Source of the DNA: an uncultured Psychroserpens sp.
GTDB lineage: Bacteria; Bacteroidota; Bacteroidia; Flavobacteriales; Flavobacteriaceae
NCBI GenBank assembly: GCA_947488655.1
Contig: CANKZZ010000003.1
Coordinates: 558,001-622,000, forward strand
Direction: 5' to 3'
DNA: 64,000 nt
The notes below the pieces were generated by a model that had not been told where the DNA came from, searched no databases, and saw nothing but the letters and a program-made list of their open reading frames with translations. This document shows positions 9,566 to 17,565 of the stretch, piece by piece (position 1 is the stretch's first letter; each line of letters begins with the position of its first letter). The position numbers and the translations under genes are program-made.

Positions 9566-10134
9566 TTTCTATACATTTTTAACTACGTAGCTGTTATATT
9601 TCTAATAAAGATGTATTGATTTAAACAAAAGATTTAAATTATTTAAAAATTAATAATTGTACTGATTTATGATGTATTAAATAGTAGGCTAAGGAATAGT
9701 ACTTTGCTCTAAAGACATATAAATTATTTTCATTACAATGAAAATTAAATATCACTATCTACAAAAATAAAAATGATTAAAAAGCAGTTTTAATCGTATC
9801 GAAACGATGGATTAGCTTTTGTGAACGTAAAGAAAATAGATACTAATGGATATGATTTAGCTCGTTTATTGAGTTATATCAATAATTTAGAAGTTAAGCG
9901 TTAAGCAAATGTATTTCTAGCTTCATCTAAGTAATTATAATCCAAATTATTATGACAATTAGCACTAATGGCATCCAATATTAATGGTGTTTTTTATACA
10001 ATACTAAAAATTATATTATCTCATACTTAATCTTTCTTAATATTATATAAGAATTTACATAGGTAGTTCGTCGATTTAACCTATCATAAAATGTATTTCA
10101 TCGAATATTTGGTATATTTAATCGATAAAATAGC
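9566..10134. other. 569-base gene-poor stretch after the tRNA operon
   Basis: No intact gene is visible in either strand. It is very AT-rich, with scattered stops in all frames. The only coding-like piece is the remnant at 9773-9904. I looked for a second copy of the tRNA-Arg 3' end (TTCGAATCC) that would mark an integration site and found none. Confidence 0.6.
9773..9904 (+). pseudogene. Decayed short coding remnant
   Basis: From an ATG at 9773 the frame reads MIKKQF, a TAA at 9791-9793, then 36 codons of plausible protein (SYRNDGLAFVNVKK, then IDTNGYDLARLLSYINNL) to a TAA at 9902-9904. An internal GTG at 9821 could start a 27-aa peptide. I do not recognise a family; the composition is more protein-like than the surrounding DNA, which suggests the tail of a lost gene beside the tRNA operon. 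Confidence 0.3.
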
Positions 10135-10164
10135 TTGTTTTATTGAATTTAAGGTTTATCTTTG
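10135..10164 (+). promoter_or_regulatory. Promoter of the lipoprotein gene at 10192
   Basis: TTG at 10135-10137, 19 bases, then TATCTTTG at 10157-10164: a full match to the Bacteroidota -33/-7 pattern, 27 bases upstream of the ATG. Confidence 0.75.
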
Positions 10165-10191
10165 CCCTGAATTTCATTAAACCCCAAATCG

Positions 10192-10629
10192 ATGAAAAAC
10201 CTACTTACTAATGCAATTGCATGCGCAATTGTTATGACTTCGCTTTTTAGTTGTTCTGTTGAATCAATTGAAAATGAACAATTAGAAGAAGCTCTTCTAA
10301 CTACAACTGATACAGTTGTAACACCAAATACAGAAAGTTGTATTGACCAAGATCCACAAGCAAGAATTACTAATAACGGTACTATTACGCTTACATTGCA
10401 AATTGCATCAACAGATGGGACGATTTTGCATACTGTAGAAAATATTGCTGCTGGTACGTCTTCTGGATATTTAACTTTTGCTCCAGATGAAGTTGTTTTT
10501 AACATTGTTAAAAATACAACTGGTATTCAGGATGATAAGGTTGTTTTTACTATGGGACAATGTATGAGTTATGATATGGTTGTTGGAGCTGATAACAATT
10601 TAATTGCTGGCGCTCCTGTAAGTCTTTAG
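10192..10629 (+). CDS. Small predicted lipoprotein of unknown function
   Basis: A 145-aa protein with a lipoprotein signal (MKNLLTNAIACAIVMTSLFSC, Cys21), an acidic Thr-rich linker, then a beta-rich domain (ITNNGTITLTLQIASTDGT, GYLTFAPDEVVFNIV) with two cysteines (SCIDQ near 49 and GQCMS near 126) that could form a disulfide. It has its own strong promoter and no partners on the same strand, so it is probably a monocistronic surface or periplasmic lipoprotein. No family recognised. Confidence 0.8.
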   Translation: MKNLLTNAIACAIVMTSLFSCSVESIENEQLEEALLTTTDTVVTPNTESCIDQDPQARITNNGTITLTLQIASTDGTILHTVENIAAGTSSGYLTFAPDEVVFNIVKNTTGIQDDKVVFTMGQCMSYDMVVGADNNLIAGAPVSL

Positions 10630-10632
10630 TAT

Positions 10633-11814
10633 TTAACATATCTTAGTACAGACAATAACTATTTTGGCATTTAAAAGGTTTGTTGTAAAAAAGATGTAGA
10701 TATTACCACCATCTTTAATACGATGCTTTTTACGAATATTATTTACTGTATCAGGAAAATTTCTCACCGTAATATTGGCTTGTGATATATTAAGTTCTTT
10801 TAAGTTTTTTTTATTGTAATCTATAATGTTTTCAATTTTAAAAGATCTTCCAGGAAATGTTAATATGTCGTTATTTGTATATAAGTGAGAATGCTTATGG
10901 AGTTTAGCTACTTTATAATATTCTGAAATACTACCAAAAGCACCAGCTTTAAGAATTGCTGCATTTGGCTCGTACAAATAAGTTAATGGTTTACTATAGT
11001 TTACTTTGCAAGTAGCTTCATCTTTTAATTTAAAATCAAAAGATTCAATTTTAGTATCAATAATATTAGCGGTTTTGATGGTGATTTCACCTTCAAAACC
11101 GTTTTCAAGTATCCATAGAAGTTCTTTTACTTCATTCTTAACCGCGATGATATGAACTTCTTTTACATGTTTTAATTCAGTAATACCAATTGTTAAGTCT
11201 AATAATGGCGATGTTTTTACAGCAATATTATTTGCTTTTTTAAATAATATTTCTAGATGGAGAGGAACGTTAGGTAAGCAATCTTTAAGAAAAAACACTT
11301 TTCCTTTGCTCTCATGTCTTCGAGAAGGATCTACATAAATATAGTCGTAAACTTTTTTATTAGACTGTAAATAATCTATTCCATCTACATTTTTTGTTTT
11401 TACATTTTCTATATTTAATTGTGGATAGTTATATGCAACTATTTGAGATAATTTCTCATTTAATTCACAATGCGTTACATCTTCAAAATAATTAGCAAAG
11501 TAAAAGCAATCCACTCCAAAACCTCCAGTAATGTCAATGATAGATTTTCCTTTAAATAATTGAGCTTTATAATTTGCTGTAATTTCAGATGAAGTTTGCT
11601 CAATATTTAACTTATTTGGATAGTATATCTTTTCCGAAGAAAACCAAGTTGGAAGTTTCTTTTTAGATTTATTTTTAGCTTCAATTTGCTCTATAATCTC
11701 TTTGGTTGTTACGTTATTAAAGCTAGTTCCTTTTAAAATTAATTTAGAAATATCCAGATTGAGATTTTTTGAGATAAAATCCTGAATTTCGGTATTTAAA
11801 ATTTCAGTGTTCAA
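10633..11814 (-). CDS. Class I SAM-dependent methyltransferase with THUMP-like domain
   Basis: A 393-aa cytosolic protein. SAM motif I is IDITGGFGVDCFYFA (about 94-108), followed by the acidic motif HCELNE and the motif YIYVDPSRRH, which replaces the usual NPPY and is characteristic of a Bacteroidota THUMP-like methyltransferase family. The C-terminal part (about 290-393) has RSFKIENI and ITVRNFPDTVNNIRKK, the THUMP-like end; an RNA substrate is likely but not shown. The start is a TTG at 11812-11814 directly after the stop of the permease gene, with no ATG nearby. A 9-mer copy lies at 11631-11639 (read FSSEK). Confidence 0.85.
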   Translation of the reverse strand: MNTEILNTEIQDFISKNLNLDISKLILKGTSFNNVTTKEIIEQIEAKNKSKKKLPTWFSSEKIYYPNKLNIEQTSSEITANYKAQLFKGKSIIDITGGFGVDCFYFANYFEDVTHCELNEKLSQIVAYNYPQLNIENVKTKNVDGIDYLQSNKKVYDYIYVDPSRRHESKGKVFFLKDCLPNVPLHLEILFKKANNIAVKTSPLLDLTIGITELKHVKEVHIIAVKNEVKELLWILENGFEGEITIKTANIIDTKIESFDFKLKDEATCKVNYSKPLTYLYEPNAAILKAGAFGSISEYYKVAKLHKHSHLYTNNDILTFPGRSFKIENIIDYNKKNLKELNISQANITVRNFPDTVNNIRKKHRIKDGGNIYIFFTTNLLNAKIVIVCTKIC

Positions 11815-12903
11815 TTATAATCCTTTAGTTAATTTTTTTACCAAGATGTTGTCTGATAAAAACTCTTTTAATATCACCTTAATCGCAGTGTAAAACGGTA
11901 CCGCTACAATCATCCCTACAACTCCAAATATTAGTCCAGCTATAATAATGATTAAGAAAATTTCTAATGGATGAGACTTAACGCTTTTAGAAAATATAAA
12001 TGGCTGACTAAAGAAGTTATCTACCAATTGGGCGATTGATATAATAAGAAATGTGTATAATAATTTTGGCATCACCACATCGCTAAAACTTTCTCCCAAA
12101 TTGTTAGTCATTACCAAAAACATCATCAAAACCCCTCCAATTAATGGACCTAGATATGGAATTAAATTAATTAAAGCACACAAAAACGCAATGACTATGG
12201 CATTTTTTACGCCAATAATTAATAAGCCTATTGTGTAAATTACAAAGAGAATAAATATTTGTAAGAACAAACCAACAAAATAACGAGATAATAAGTCTGA
12301 TATTTTAGTGATAGATCGTTTGGTATTAGTTTCTTTATCGTTAGGCACAAATGTTAAGATCCCTTGTTGAAATAGATTGCTATCTTTTAAAAAGAAAAAG
12401 GCTATAAATAAAACAGACATTAAACCAATACTAAAACTTCCAAAGCCAGAAACTACACTATTTAAAAAGTTAGGTAAAATGCTATAATCTAAATTAGATA
12501 AAATTTTAGACTCTTTAATTGCTTGCTCTGCATCTATATTATTTATTTCTAAATACTTAATAGTTTCGGTATACAAAGACTCAATATTATTTTTTAACTG
12601 ATCTATATCTAATAGCGATAAATTTTGACCTTGCTCGACAATTAGCGGTATTAAAAGACTAATAATACCAGCAAAAACACCTACTACAATTACCATTGTT
12701 GTTATGACAGCTATGGTATTATTAAATTTTAAACGTCTGCGTAGGAACAAAACTATTGGTCTGCCAATAAGAGATATCACTCCTGCTATAAGAATATAAA
12801 CAATTACAGATTGTATTTTGTATAAAAAGAATAATACAAGTGCAATAGCCACAATTACGCCAACTGCTCTAAGTATTCCGTTTGCAATAATTTTAGAGTT
12901 CAT
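11815..12903 (-). CDS. AI-2E/PerM family membrane permease
   Basis: A 362-aa inner-membrane protein with about seven to eight hydrophobic helices in the AI-2E transporter arrangement: an N-terminal pair (IVAIALVLFFLYKIQSVIVY), a soluble middle (about 95-150), then conserved helices including FLCALINLIPYLGPLIGGV and GLIFGVVGMIVAVPFYTAIK. The family was named for autoinducer-2 export, but members have varied roles (including sodium/proton exchange), so the cargo is not assigned. It directly abuts the methyltransferase gene. Confidence 0.9.
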   Translation of the reverse strand: MNSKIIANGILRAVGVIVAIALVLFFLYKIQSVIVYILIAGVISLIGRPIVLFLRRRLKFNNTIAVITTMVIVVGVFAGIISLLIPLIVEQGQNLSLLDIDQLKNNIESLYTETIKYLEINNIDAEQAIKESKILSNLDYSILPNFLNSVVSGFGSFSIGLMSVLFIAFFFLKDSNLFQQGILTFVPNDKETNTKRSITKISDLLSRYFVGLFLQIFILFVIYTIGLLIIGVKNAIVIAFLCALINLIPYLGPLIGGVLMMFLVMTNNLGESFSDVVMPKLLYTFLIISIAQLVDNFFSQPFIFSKSVKSHPLEIFLIIIIAGLIFGVVGMIVAVPFYTAIKVILKEFLSDNILVKKLTKGL

Positions 12904-12925
12904 GCAGTAAATATAATCACTTTAG

Positions 12926-13447
12926 TTAAGATTTATTTAGTTGTTTGGTTAATTCGTACAAAGATATACTTGTTGCTTGTACAACATTCATACTACTATT
13001 TTGGCCAAACATATCTATATGTATTATTGCATCGCATAAATTTAATATAGCGTCTTGAACTCCAAAATTTTCATCACCAATAACTAATGCAATAGGTTTA
13101 TTCGTTGGAAATTGAAAATCTATCAAAGCCTCGCTTTTTGAAGTTATCTCTAAAGCAATTATAAAATAACCTGTTGCTTTTAATTGTGAAATAACAGGTT
13201 GGGCATTATTTTCTAATCTGTACTTTACAGTCTTTTCGGTAGCTCTAGATGTTTTTGTCATCTTTCTACCTAATGGTATATTACTACCACAAAACACTAG
13301 CTCTTCAACACCAAAAGCATCGGCAGTTCTAAATAAACTTCCAATATTTGGTGCATTAGTTACATTCTCGCAAATTACTTTGACAGGGAATATTTGTTTA
13401 TTAAAATTAGTAGAGTAATGGTCTAGTTGCATGTTTTTATTAATCAC
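12926..13447 (-). CDS. TrmH/SpoU family RNA 2'-O-methyltransferase
   Basis: A 173-aa SPOUT enzyme. Motif 1 is NVTNAPNIGSLFRTADAFGVEEL, motif 2 IALVIGDENFGV and motif 3 MFGQNSSMNVVQATSISLYEL, where the knot binds SAM. It should methylate a ribose in tRNA or rRNA; the exact site is not clear. It begins the minus-strand set with the permease and the THUMP-like methyltransferase. An internal ATG at 13432 is an alternative start, only five codons in. Confidence 0.92.
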   Translation of the reverse strand: MINKNMQLDHYSTNFNKQIFPVKVICENVTNAPNIGSLFRTADAFGVEELVFCGSNIPLGRKMTKTSRATEKTVKYRLENNAQPVISQLKATGYFIIALEITSKSEALIDFQFPTNKPIALVIGDENFGVQDAILNLCDAIIHIDMFGQNSSMNVVQATSISLYELTKQLNKS

Positions 13448-13582
13448 AAACTTTAAATATATATCAAATAGTTTTATCTAACCATCAAGATTGTACGAAT
13501 TTGTAAAAAAAGATTGTGATTTGAAAATTATCTTAAAAACAAAAAGTTGCCTGGCGTTTGCTTTTTATAGATGACATTAAAG

Positions 13583-13606
13583 ATTTATAATTTTAAAATT
13601 ATAAAT
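13583..13606. promoter_or_regulatory. Perfect 24-bp palindrome, candidate operator
   Basis: The half-site ATTTATAATTTT is followed directly by its exact reverse complement, giving 12 perfect pairs with no spacer. It lies 11 bases upstream of a TAnnTTTG -7 element and covers the place where the -33 element would be, so a bound dimeric repressor would block the promoter of the 13642/14438 cassette. It is all A and T, so a cruciform or nucleoid-protein site is also possible. Confidence 0.5.
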
Positions 13607-13616
13607 TAATATATAT

Positions 13617-13624
13617 TACATTTG
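13617..13624 (+). promoter_or_regulatory. -7 element of the sulfotransferase/JmjC-like cassette
   Basis: TACATTTG matches TAnnTTTG, 17 bases before the ATG at 13642. No clear TTG stands at the usual -33 distance, where the palindrome lies instead. Confidence 0.45.
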
Positions 13625-13641
13625 TTTAAACACTTATTTAT

Positions 13642-14436
13642 ATGCTTTCAATTTTCTCGAAAAAGAAAAACAGTCATATTAAAGAATCTGTTTTTTTACA
13701 TATCCCAAAATCTGGTGGTTCTACGTTTGTAGGGTTATTGCAAGTTTCATTAAAAGATGGGAAAACAAATTCAATTGACAGTCCAACACACAAAACAGAT
13801 AGAGTTGGTAGCACTACGATTTTTCATTTAGATTTTTTAGATTCTTCAAGACGATTTAAAGGCGCTCATATTTTTAATGAATCCCAAAAAGAAATGTATA
13901 GCAATAGCTCTCTTTTTCTTTTACTGAGAAATCCAATAGATAGATTGGTTTCAGAATTTAATTTTCAATATCATATTCTTGATGGTAAAAATGGAAATAG
14001 TAAGGCGGCTATCTTAACGAGATTAAAGCAAAAACCTAAAACTTTAAAGGAATATATTGAATGTAAAGAAACTCAAAATTATCAATTAAAATTTTTATTG
14101 GGAAGACCAATTAATGACCAAAAAAAAGTAGCTGATAAAGAATTTAAAACAGTTCTTGAAAAAATAAAAACATTGCCTATACATTGTGGAGTTACAGATG
14201 AATACTCTAGTTTCTTAAATTTATTCGAAGAAAAAACAGGGAACAAGTTATCTAAAAAAGTAATTGTTAGAAAAAAAACACCTTTTATTTATGAAGAATT
14301 CCTTGATGAAGAGACTAAATCACGGATTATTCAACTTAATGAATTTGACTATAAATTATATACTTATGTAAAAAGTAAAGTTATTGTCAACAACAAAAAA
14401 TTTAAATTTGTTCAATCAGATAAATTTATAGTTTAA
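13642..14436 (+). CDS. Sulfotransferase-like P-loop protein
   Basis: A 264-aa protein with the two PAPS-binding signatures of the sulfotransferase family 2 type: FLHIPKSGGSTFVGLL (5'-phosphosulfate loop PKSGGST at 22-28) and LFLLLRNPIDRLVSEF (3'-phosphate motif at about 96-106). There is no signal peptide or membrane helix, so it should act in the cytosol. The acceptor (sugar, lipid or protein tyrosine) cannot be told. The JmjC/cupin-like gene starts one base after its stop, so the two likely form one operon and one pathway. The coding sequence is notably rich in Lys, Asn and A/T, more than its neighbours, a possible sign of transfer. Confidence 0.8.
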   Translation: MLSIFSKKKNSHIKESVFLHIPKSGGSTFVGLLQVSLKDGKTNSIDSPTHKTDRVGSTTIFHLDFLDSSRRFKGAHIFNESQKEMYSNSSLFLLLRNPIDRLVSEFNFQYHILDGKNGNSKAAILTRLKQKPKTLKEYIECKETQNYQLKFLLGRPINDQKKVADKEFKTVLEKIKTLPIHCGVTDEYSSFLNLFEEKTGNKLSKKVIVRKKTPFIYEEFLDEETKSRIIQLNEFDYKLYTYVKSKVIVNNKKFKFVQSDKFIV

Positions 14437-14437
14437 A

Positions 14438-15172
14438 ATGGGAATATTTAATTTTTTAAAAAGTAATCAAAAAGAAATGATAACACTTGATGAGTTTGAT
14501 AATCAAGATGGTGCTTTATTTCTATCAAATTACAAAATACCACGAGTGCCAGTCCTTTTAAAAGGAGCAGCTAACAAATGGCCTTTAATGTCAAAGTGGG
14601 ATAAAGATTATATTGTTAATAATATGGGTGGATATGTGTGTAAAATCATTGAAGATTCAAGACCTGCGTATTCAAAAGAGCAAACAACATTAAAATTTTA
14701 TTTTGAAAAACTAAAAGATGTAAGTACATTGACATTAGACCCTTTTAACCCCAAAAAACCGCCACTGTTTTATAAGGATATTGAAGCTTCCAACTCGTTT
14801 TTTAAAACTACAGATATTCAGCGCTTTTTCTTTTTTCATTCTGTTAAAGACGCAGGTACATTACCTCATATACATGGTAATGCTTTTAATATACTTCAAA
14901 GTGGAACAAAAGAATGGGTTTTTTATGACGCAAGTGAAAATAATAATCCAAAAGGCTATAAATTATTAAAAGACTTTAATAAAAAATATACGATAGGAAC
15001 TCACGCAAAAGATTGGTTTAAAAAAGAAGTACCTAAGCTAACTAGAAAGCATGATAAAGTTTACTGTTGCACACAAGAAGCAGGTGATATCGTGTTTATA
15101 CCTAATGGTTATTGCCATGCTGTTCTAAACAAATCTGAAGTGATGGGTATTGTTTTTGAAACGAGTTCGTAG
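14438..15172 (+). CDS. Cupin-like (JmjC-type) protein, possible hydroxylase
   Basis: A 244-aa protein with the Cupin_8/JmjC layout: N-terminal RVPVLLKGAANKWPLMSKWD, double-stranded helix strands with LPHIHGNAFNILQSGTKEW (His144 and His146) and the distal EAGDIVFIPNGYCHAV (His227). Canonical members bind Fe(II) with HxD...H; here the middle ligand is His-Ile-His followed by Gly, so iron or 2-oxoglutarate use is uncertain. Relatives hydroxylate protein side chains. It sits one base after the sulfotransferase-like gene, which hints at a shared substrate. There is no export signal. Confidence 0.75.
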   Translation: MGIFNFLKSNQKEMITLDEFDNQDGALFLSNYKIPRVPVLLKGAANKWPLMSKWDKDYIVNNMGGYVCKIIEDSRPAYSKEQTTLKFYFEKLKDVSTLTLDPFNPKKPPLFYKDIEASNSFFKTTDIQRFFFFHSVKDAGTLPHIHGNAFNILQSGTKEWVFYDASENNNPKGYKLLKDFNKKYTIGTHAKDWFKKEVPKLTRKHDKVYCCTQEAGDIVFIPNGYCHAVLNKSEVMGIVFETSS

Positions 15173-15241
15173 AGCTATGATCTAATTGCATTTAGTTTAT
15201 TTCGCAAATACCCAGAGACGCAGAGCTGTTATTATAATAAA

Positions 15242-15436
15242 TTAATACAAGTGAAAACTTTCATCGCAGGTATGAACTGAGTGCATTATTATCACAGGGC
15301 CAAAAAATTGATAAAAGTATTCAGAATGAAAAGTTCCTGTTCCTAAAGTATAGGTGTGACTATTAATTTTACTTAAAGATTTAAAAGTGAATGTCAAAAT
15401 CAAAACAATAGCAACAACTTTATATCTTAAACTCAT
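15242..15436 (-). CDS. Small predicted exported protein
   Basis: A 64-aa frame starting 10 bases after the DUF4159 gene on the same strand. The N-terminus (MSLRYKVVAIVLILTFTF) resembles a signal peptide or membrane anchor; the rest is short with several aromatic and His residues and one Cys. No family recognised. Close spacing supports it as an operon member, but it is short and unsupported by homology. Confidence 0.4.
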   Translation of the reverse strand: MSLRYKVVAIVLILTFTFKSLSKINSHTYTLGTGTFHSEYFYQFFGPVIIMHSVHTCDESFHLY

Positions 15437-15446
15437 ATTCTAATTA

Positions 15447-16118
15447 TTAATTCTCAAAAGCATATTTCACAATATTAGCTCCCATTTTAAGCGCTTTTTC
15501 TCTAACATCTGCTGGGTCGTTATGAACTTCAGGGTCTTCCCATCCATCTCCAAGATCGCTTTCAAAAGTGAATAGTAAAACGAGTCTGTTTTTATAAAAT
15601 ATTCCTAGAGCTTGTGGTCGTTTACCATCATGTTCATGAATTTTAGGTAAACCTTCTGGGAATTTATAAGCAGTATTAAAAATCTCATGGTTTTTGGGTA
15701 ATTCTAATAATTCTAAATTTGGGAATACTTTTTTGAGCTCCTTTTTGATGTATGGTTCCATACCGTAATTATCATCTATATGTAAAAAACCTCCTGAGGT
15801 TAAGTACTTTCTTAGGTTTTCGGCATCTTCATCAGAAAAAAACACATTACCATGACCTGTCATGTGCAACATTGGAAATTGAAAAATGTCAATACTACCA
15901 ACTTCTACAACTTGAGGTTTGCTTTCCATTTTGGTTTTAATATTTGCATTGCAAAAACTAATCAAATTTGGAAGTGCTGTTGGGTTGCTATACCAATCTC
16001 CACCGCCTTTGTATTTGACAATTGCGAGGTCTTGAGCGTTTACAGTAACGATTGTTAAAGTTGTCACAAGCGTTAATATAATTGTAAGTATTCTAAATTT
16101 TGGCGTACTAAAACTCAT
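15447..16118 (-). CDS. DUF4159 domain exported protein
   Basis: A 223-aa protein with a signal peptide (cut near TVNAQ, about 29) and one DUF4159 domain: IVKYKGGGDWY, then FPMLHMTGHGNVFFSDEDAE, LTSGGFLHIDDNYG and the C-terminal ALKMGANIVKYAFEN. The domain resembles a glutamine-amidotransferase-like fold also found beside gliding or aerotolerance-type loci; its activity is unknown. It diverges from the DUF1223 gene with only 25 bases between the starts; CAAAAATA at 16123-16130 (TATTTTTG on this strand) could be its -7 element, which would make the mRNA almost leaderless. Confidence 0.85.
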   Translation of the reverse strand: MSFSTPKFRILTIILTLVTTLTIVTVNAQDLAIVKYKGGGDWYSNPTALPNLISFCNANIKTKMESKPQVVEVGSIDIFQFPMLHMTGHGNVFFSDEDAENLRKYLTSGGFLHIDDNYGMEPYIKKELKKVFPNLELLELPKNHEIFNTAYKFPEGLPKIHEHDGKRPQALGIFYKNRLVLLFTFESDLGDGWEDPEVHNDPADVREKALKMGANIVKYAFEN

Positions 16119-16143
16119 ATATCAAAAATAGAAAATAAGTGCT

Positions 16144-16863
16144 ATGAAACATATCCTTTTAACTTTATTTATGATCCCTTTGTTTTTTTCTTCGGAAACA
16201 ACTCAAACGTATCCACCTGTGACTGTTTTAGAATTATTTACATCACAAGGTTGTTCTAGTTGTCCACCTGCAGATAAATTACTAACCCAAGTTCAAAATA
16301 ATAAAGATGTAATTGCACTATCTTATCATGTAGATTACTGGAATTATATAGGTTGGAAAGACCCTTTTAGTAAAGAAAAATTTAGTAATAAGCAACGTAA
16401 GTATGGACAAAAATTTAATAGTAGCACTATTTATACGCCTCAAGTTGTCATAAATGGGAAAGAACATTTTGTAGGTTCTAATGTTGATATTATGAATTCT
16501 AAACTTAAACATTACAGTAAAATTGCAGCAAAAAACACTATAGTAGTATCTAATATTGATAGTGCAAATAATAAAATATCTTTCGATTATAGTATAGAAG
16601 GAGACATTAAAAATAAGTCTCTAAAAGTTATTTTGGTAATTGAAGAGCGCATCACAAATATCTCTAAGGGAGAAAATAGAAATCGTACCTTAAAAAACTC
16701 AAACATTGTAGTTCTAGAAGATACACTTATGCTTAATAGTAAATCTGGAAAACAAACAATATCAATTACTGATCTTGTAAAAAAAACCGATAAATTAAAA
16801 CTAATAACATTAATTCAAACCTCTAATTTAGATATAGTTGGAGCTAATCAAATAAAGTTATAG
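16144..16863 (+). CDS. DUF1223 thioredoxin-like exported protein
   Basis: A 239-aa protein with a signal peptide (MKHILLTLFMIPLFF) and the DUF1223 signature VLELFTSQGCSSCPPADKLL, where Cys37 and Cys40 form a thioredoxin-type CxxC. Later DUF1223 elements include YHVDYWNYIGWKDPFS and TIYTPQVVINGKE. The family is a periplasmic thioredoxin-fold protein of unknown substrate. The end overlaps the convergent rsmE gene by 6 bases. A 9-mer copy at 16190-16198 falls at the signal peptide end (SSET). Confidence 0.9.
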   Translation: MKHILLTLFMIPLFFSSETTQTYPPVTVLELFTSQGCSSCPPADKLLTQVQNNKDVIALSYHVDYWNYIGWKDPFSKEKFSNKQRKYGQKFNSSTIYTPQVVINGKEHFVGSNVDIMNSKLKHYSKIAAKNTIVVSNIDSANNKISFDYSIEGDIKNKSLKVILVIEERITNISKGENRNRTLKNSNIVVLEDTLMLNSKSGKQTISITDLVKKTDKLKLITLIQTSNLDIVGANQIKL

Positions 16864-17565
16864 TTCATTAGTAAAAGCTACAGAGTGGCATGCTACTATA
16901 GCTGCTGTTTCTGTTCTTAATCGAGTATCTCCCAGCATGACAGCTTTAAAATCGTGTTGCAGTGCTAACTCAATCTCTTTAGTGCTAAAATCACCTTCAG
17001 GACCAATTAAAACTGTAATAGTTTCATTAGGTTTAATAAGTTGTTTTAATGATTTTTTATCTGTTTCCTCACAATGTGCTATAAATGTTAGTCCGTTAAA
17101 ATCTTTAGAAATAAAGTCTTTAAATGTAATAGCTTCATTAAGTTTTGGTAAATAGCAATTTAATGATTGTTTCATGGCAGATTGTATGATTTTCTCATAA
17201 CGTTCTGCTTTTATAACCTTACGCTCGCTATTATCGCAGATAATAGGTGTGATAGTGTCTATGCCAATTTCTGTGGCTTTTTCTAAAAACCATTCATAAC
17301 GATCATTCATTTTTGTTGGAGCAACAGCTAAATGAAGATTGTAATGACGTTTAGGTTGTAATGTGCTTGAGGTAATATTGGCGATGCAATTTTTTACATC
17401 TGCAATTGTAATTTCTGCGGTAAATAAATAACCATCGCCATTTGTAATATGCAAAATATCTCCAATAGATTTACGCAATACCTTTATAATATGCCTACTT
17501 TCTTCTTTAGTAAAACGTATTACACTATCTAATTGCGCTAAGTCTTTATTGTAGAAAAGTTGCAT
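16858..17565 (-). CDS. rsmE: 16S rRNA (uracil-1498-N3)-methyltransferase
   Basis: A 235-aa SPOUT-fold enzyme that methylates U1498 of 16S rRNA. An N-terminal PUA-like part (HIIKVLRKSIGDILHITNGDG) is followed by the catalytic domain: APTKMNDRYEWFLEKATEIG, PIICDNSERKV, the SAM knot ITVLIGPEGDFSTKEIELA and the end LGDTRLRTETAAIVA. Length is typical. It starts at the last base of the upstream parvulin gene, so the two are probably in one unit. Confidence 0.96.
   Translation of the reverse strand: MQLFYNKDLAQLDSVIRFTKEESRHIIKVLRKSIGDILHITNGDGYLFTAEITIADVKNCIANITSSTLQPKRHYNLHLAVAPTKMNDRYEWFLEKATEIGIDTITPIICDNSERKVIKAERYEKIIQSAMKQSLNCYLPKLNEAITFKDFISKDFNGLTFIAHCEETDKKSLKQLIKPNETITVLIGPEGDFSTKEIELALQHDFKAVMLGDTRLRTETAAIVACHSVAFTNEL

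Noticed and set aside
9457-10134. tRNA-Arg as an active integration site
   Set aside because: No duplicate of the tRNA 3' end, no integrase or recombination gene nearby.
10149-10505. Minus-strand frame of 118 codons
   Set aside because: Antisense shadow of the lipoprotein gene at 10192, which has a promoter and a signal peptide.
13530-13570. Possible terminator AAAAAG...CTTTTT upstream of the palindrome
   Set aside because: The inner stem has mismatches, so the hairpin is weak.
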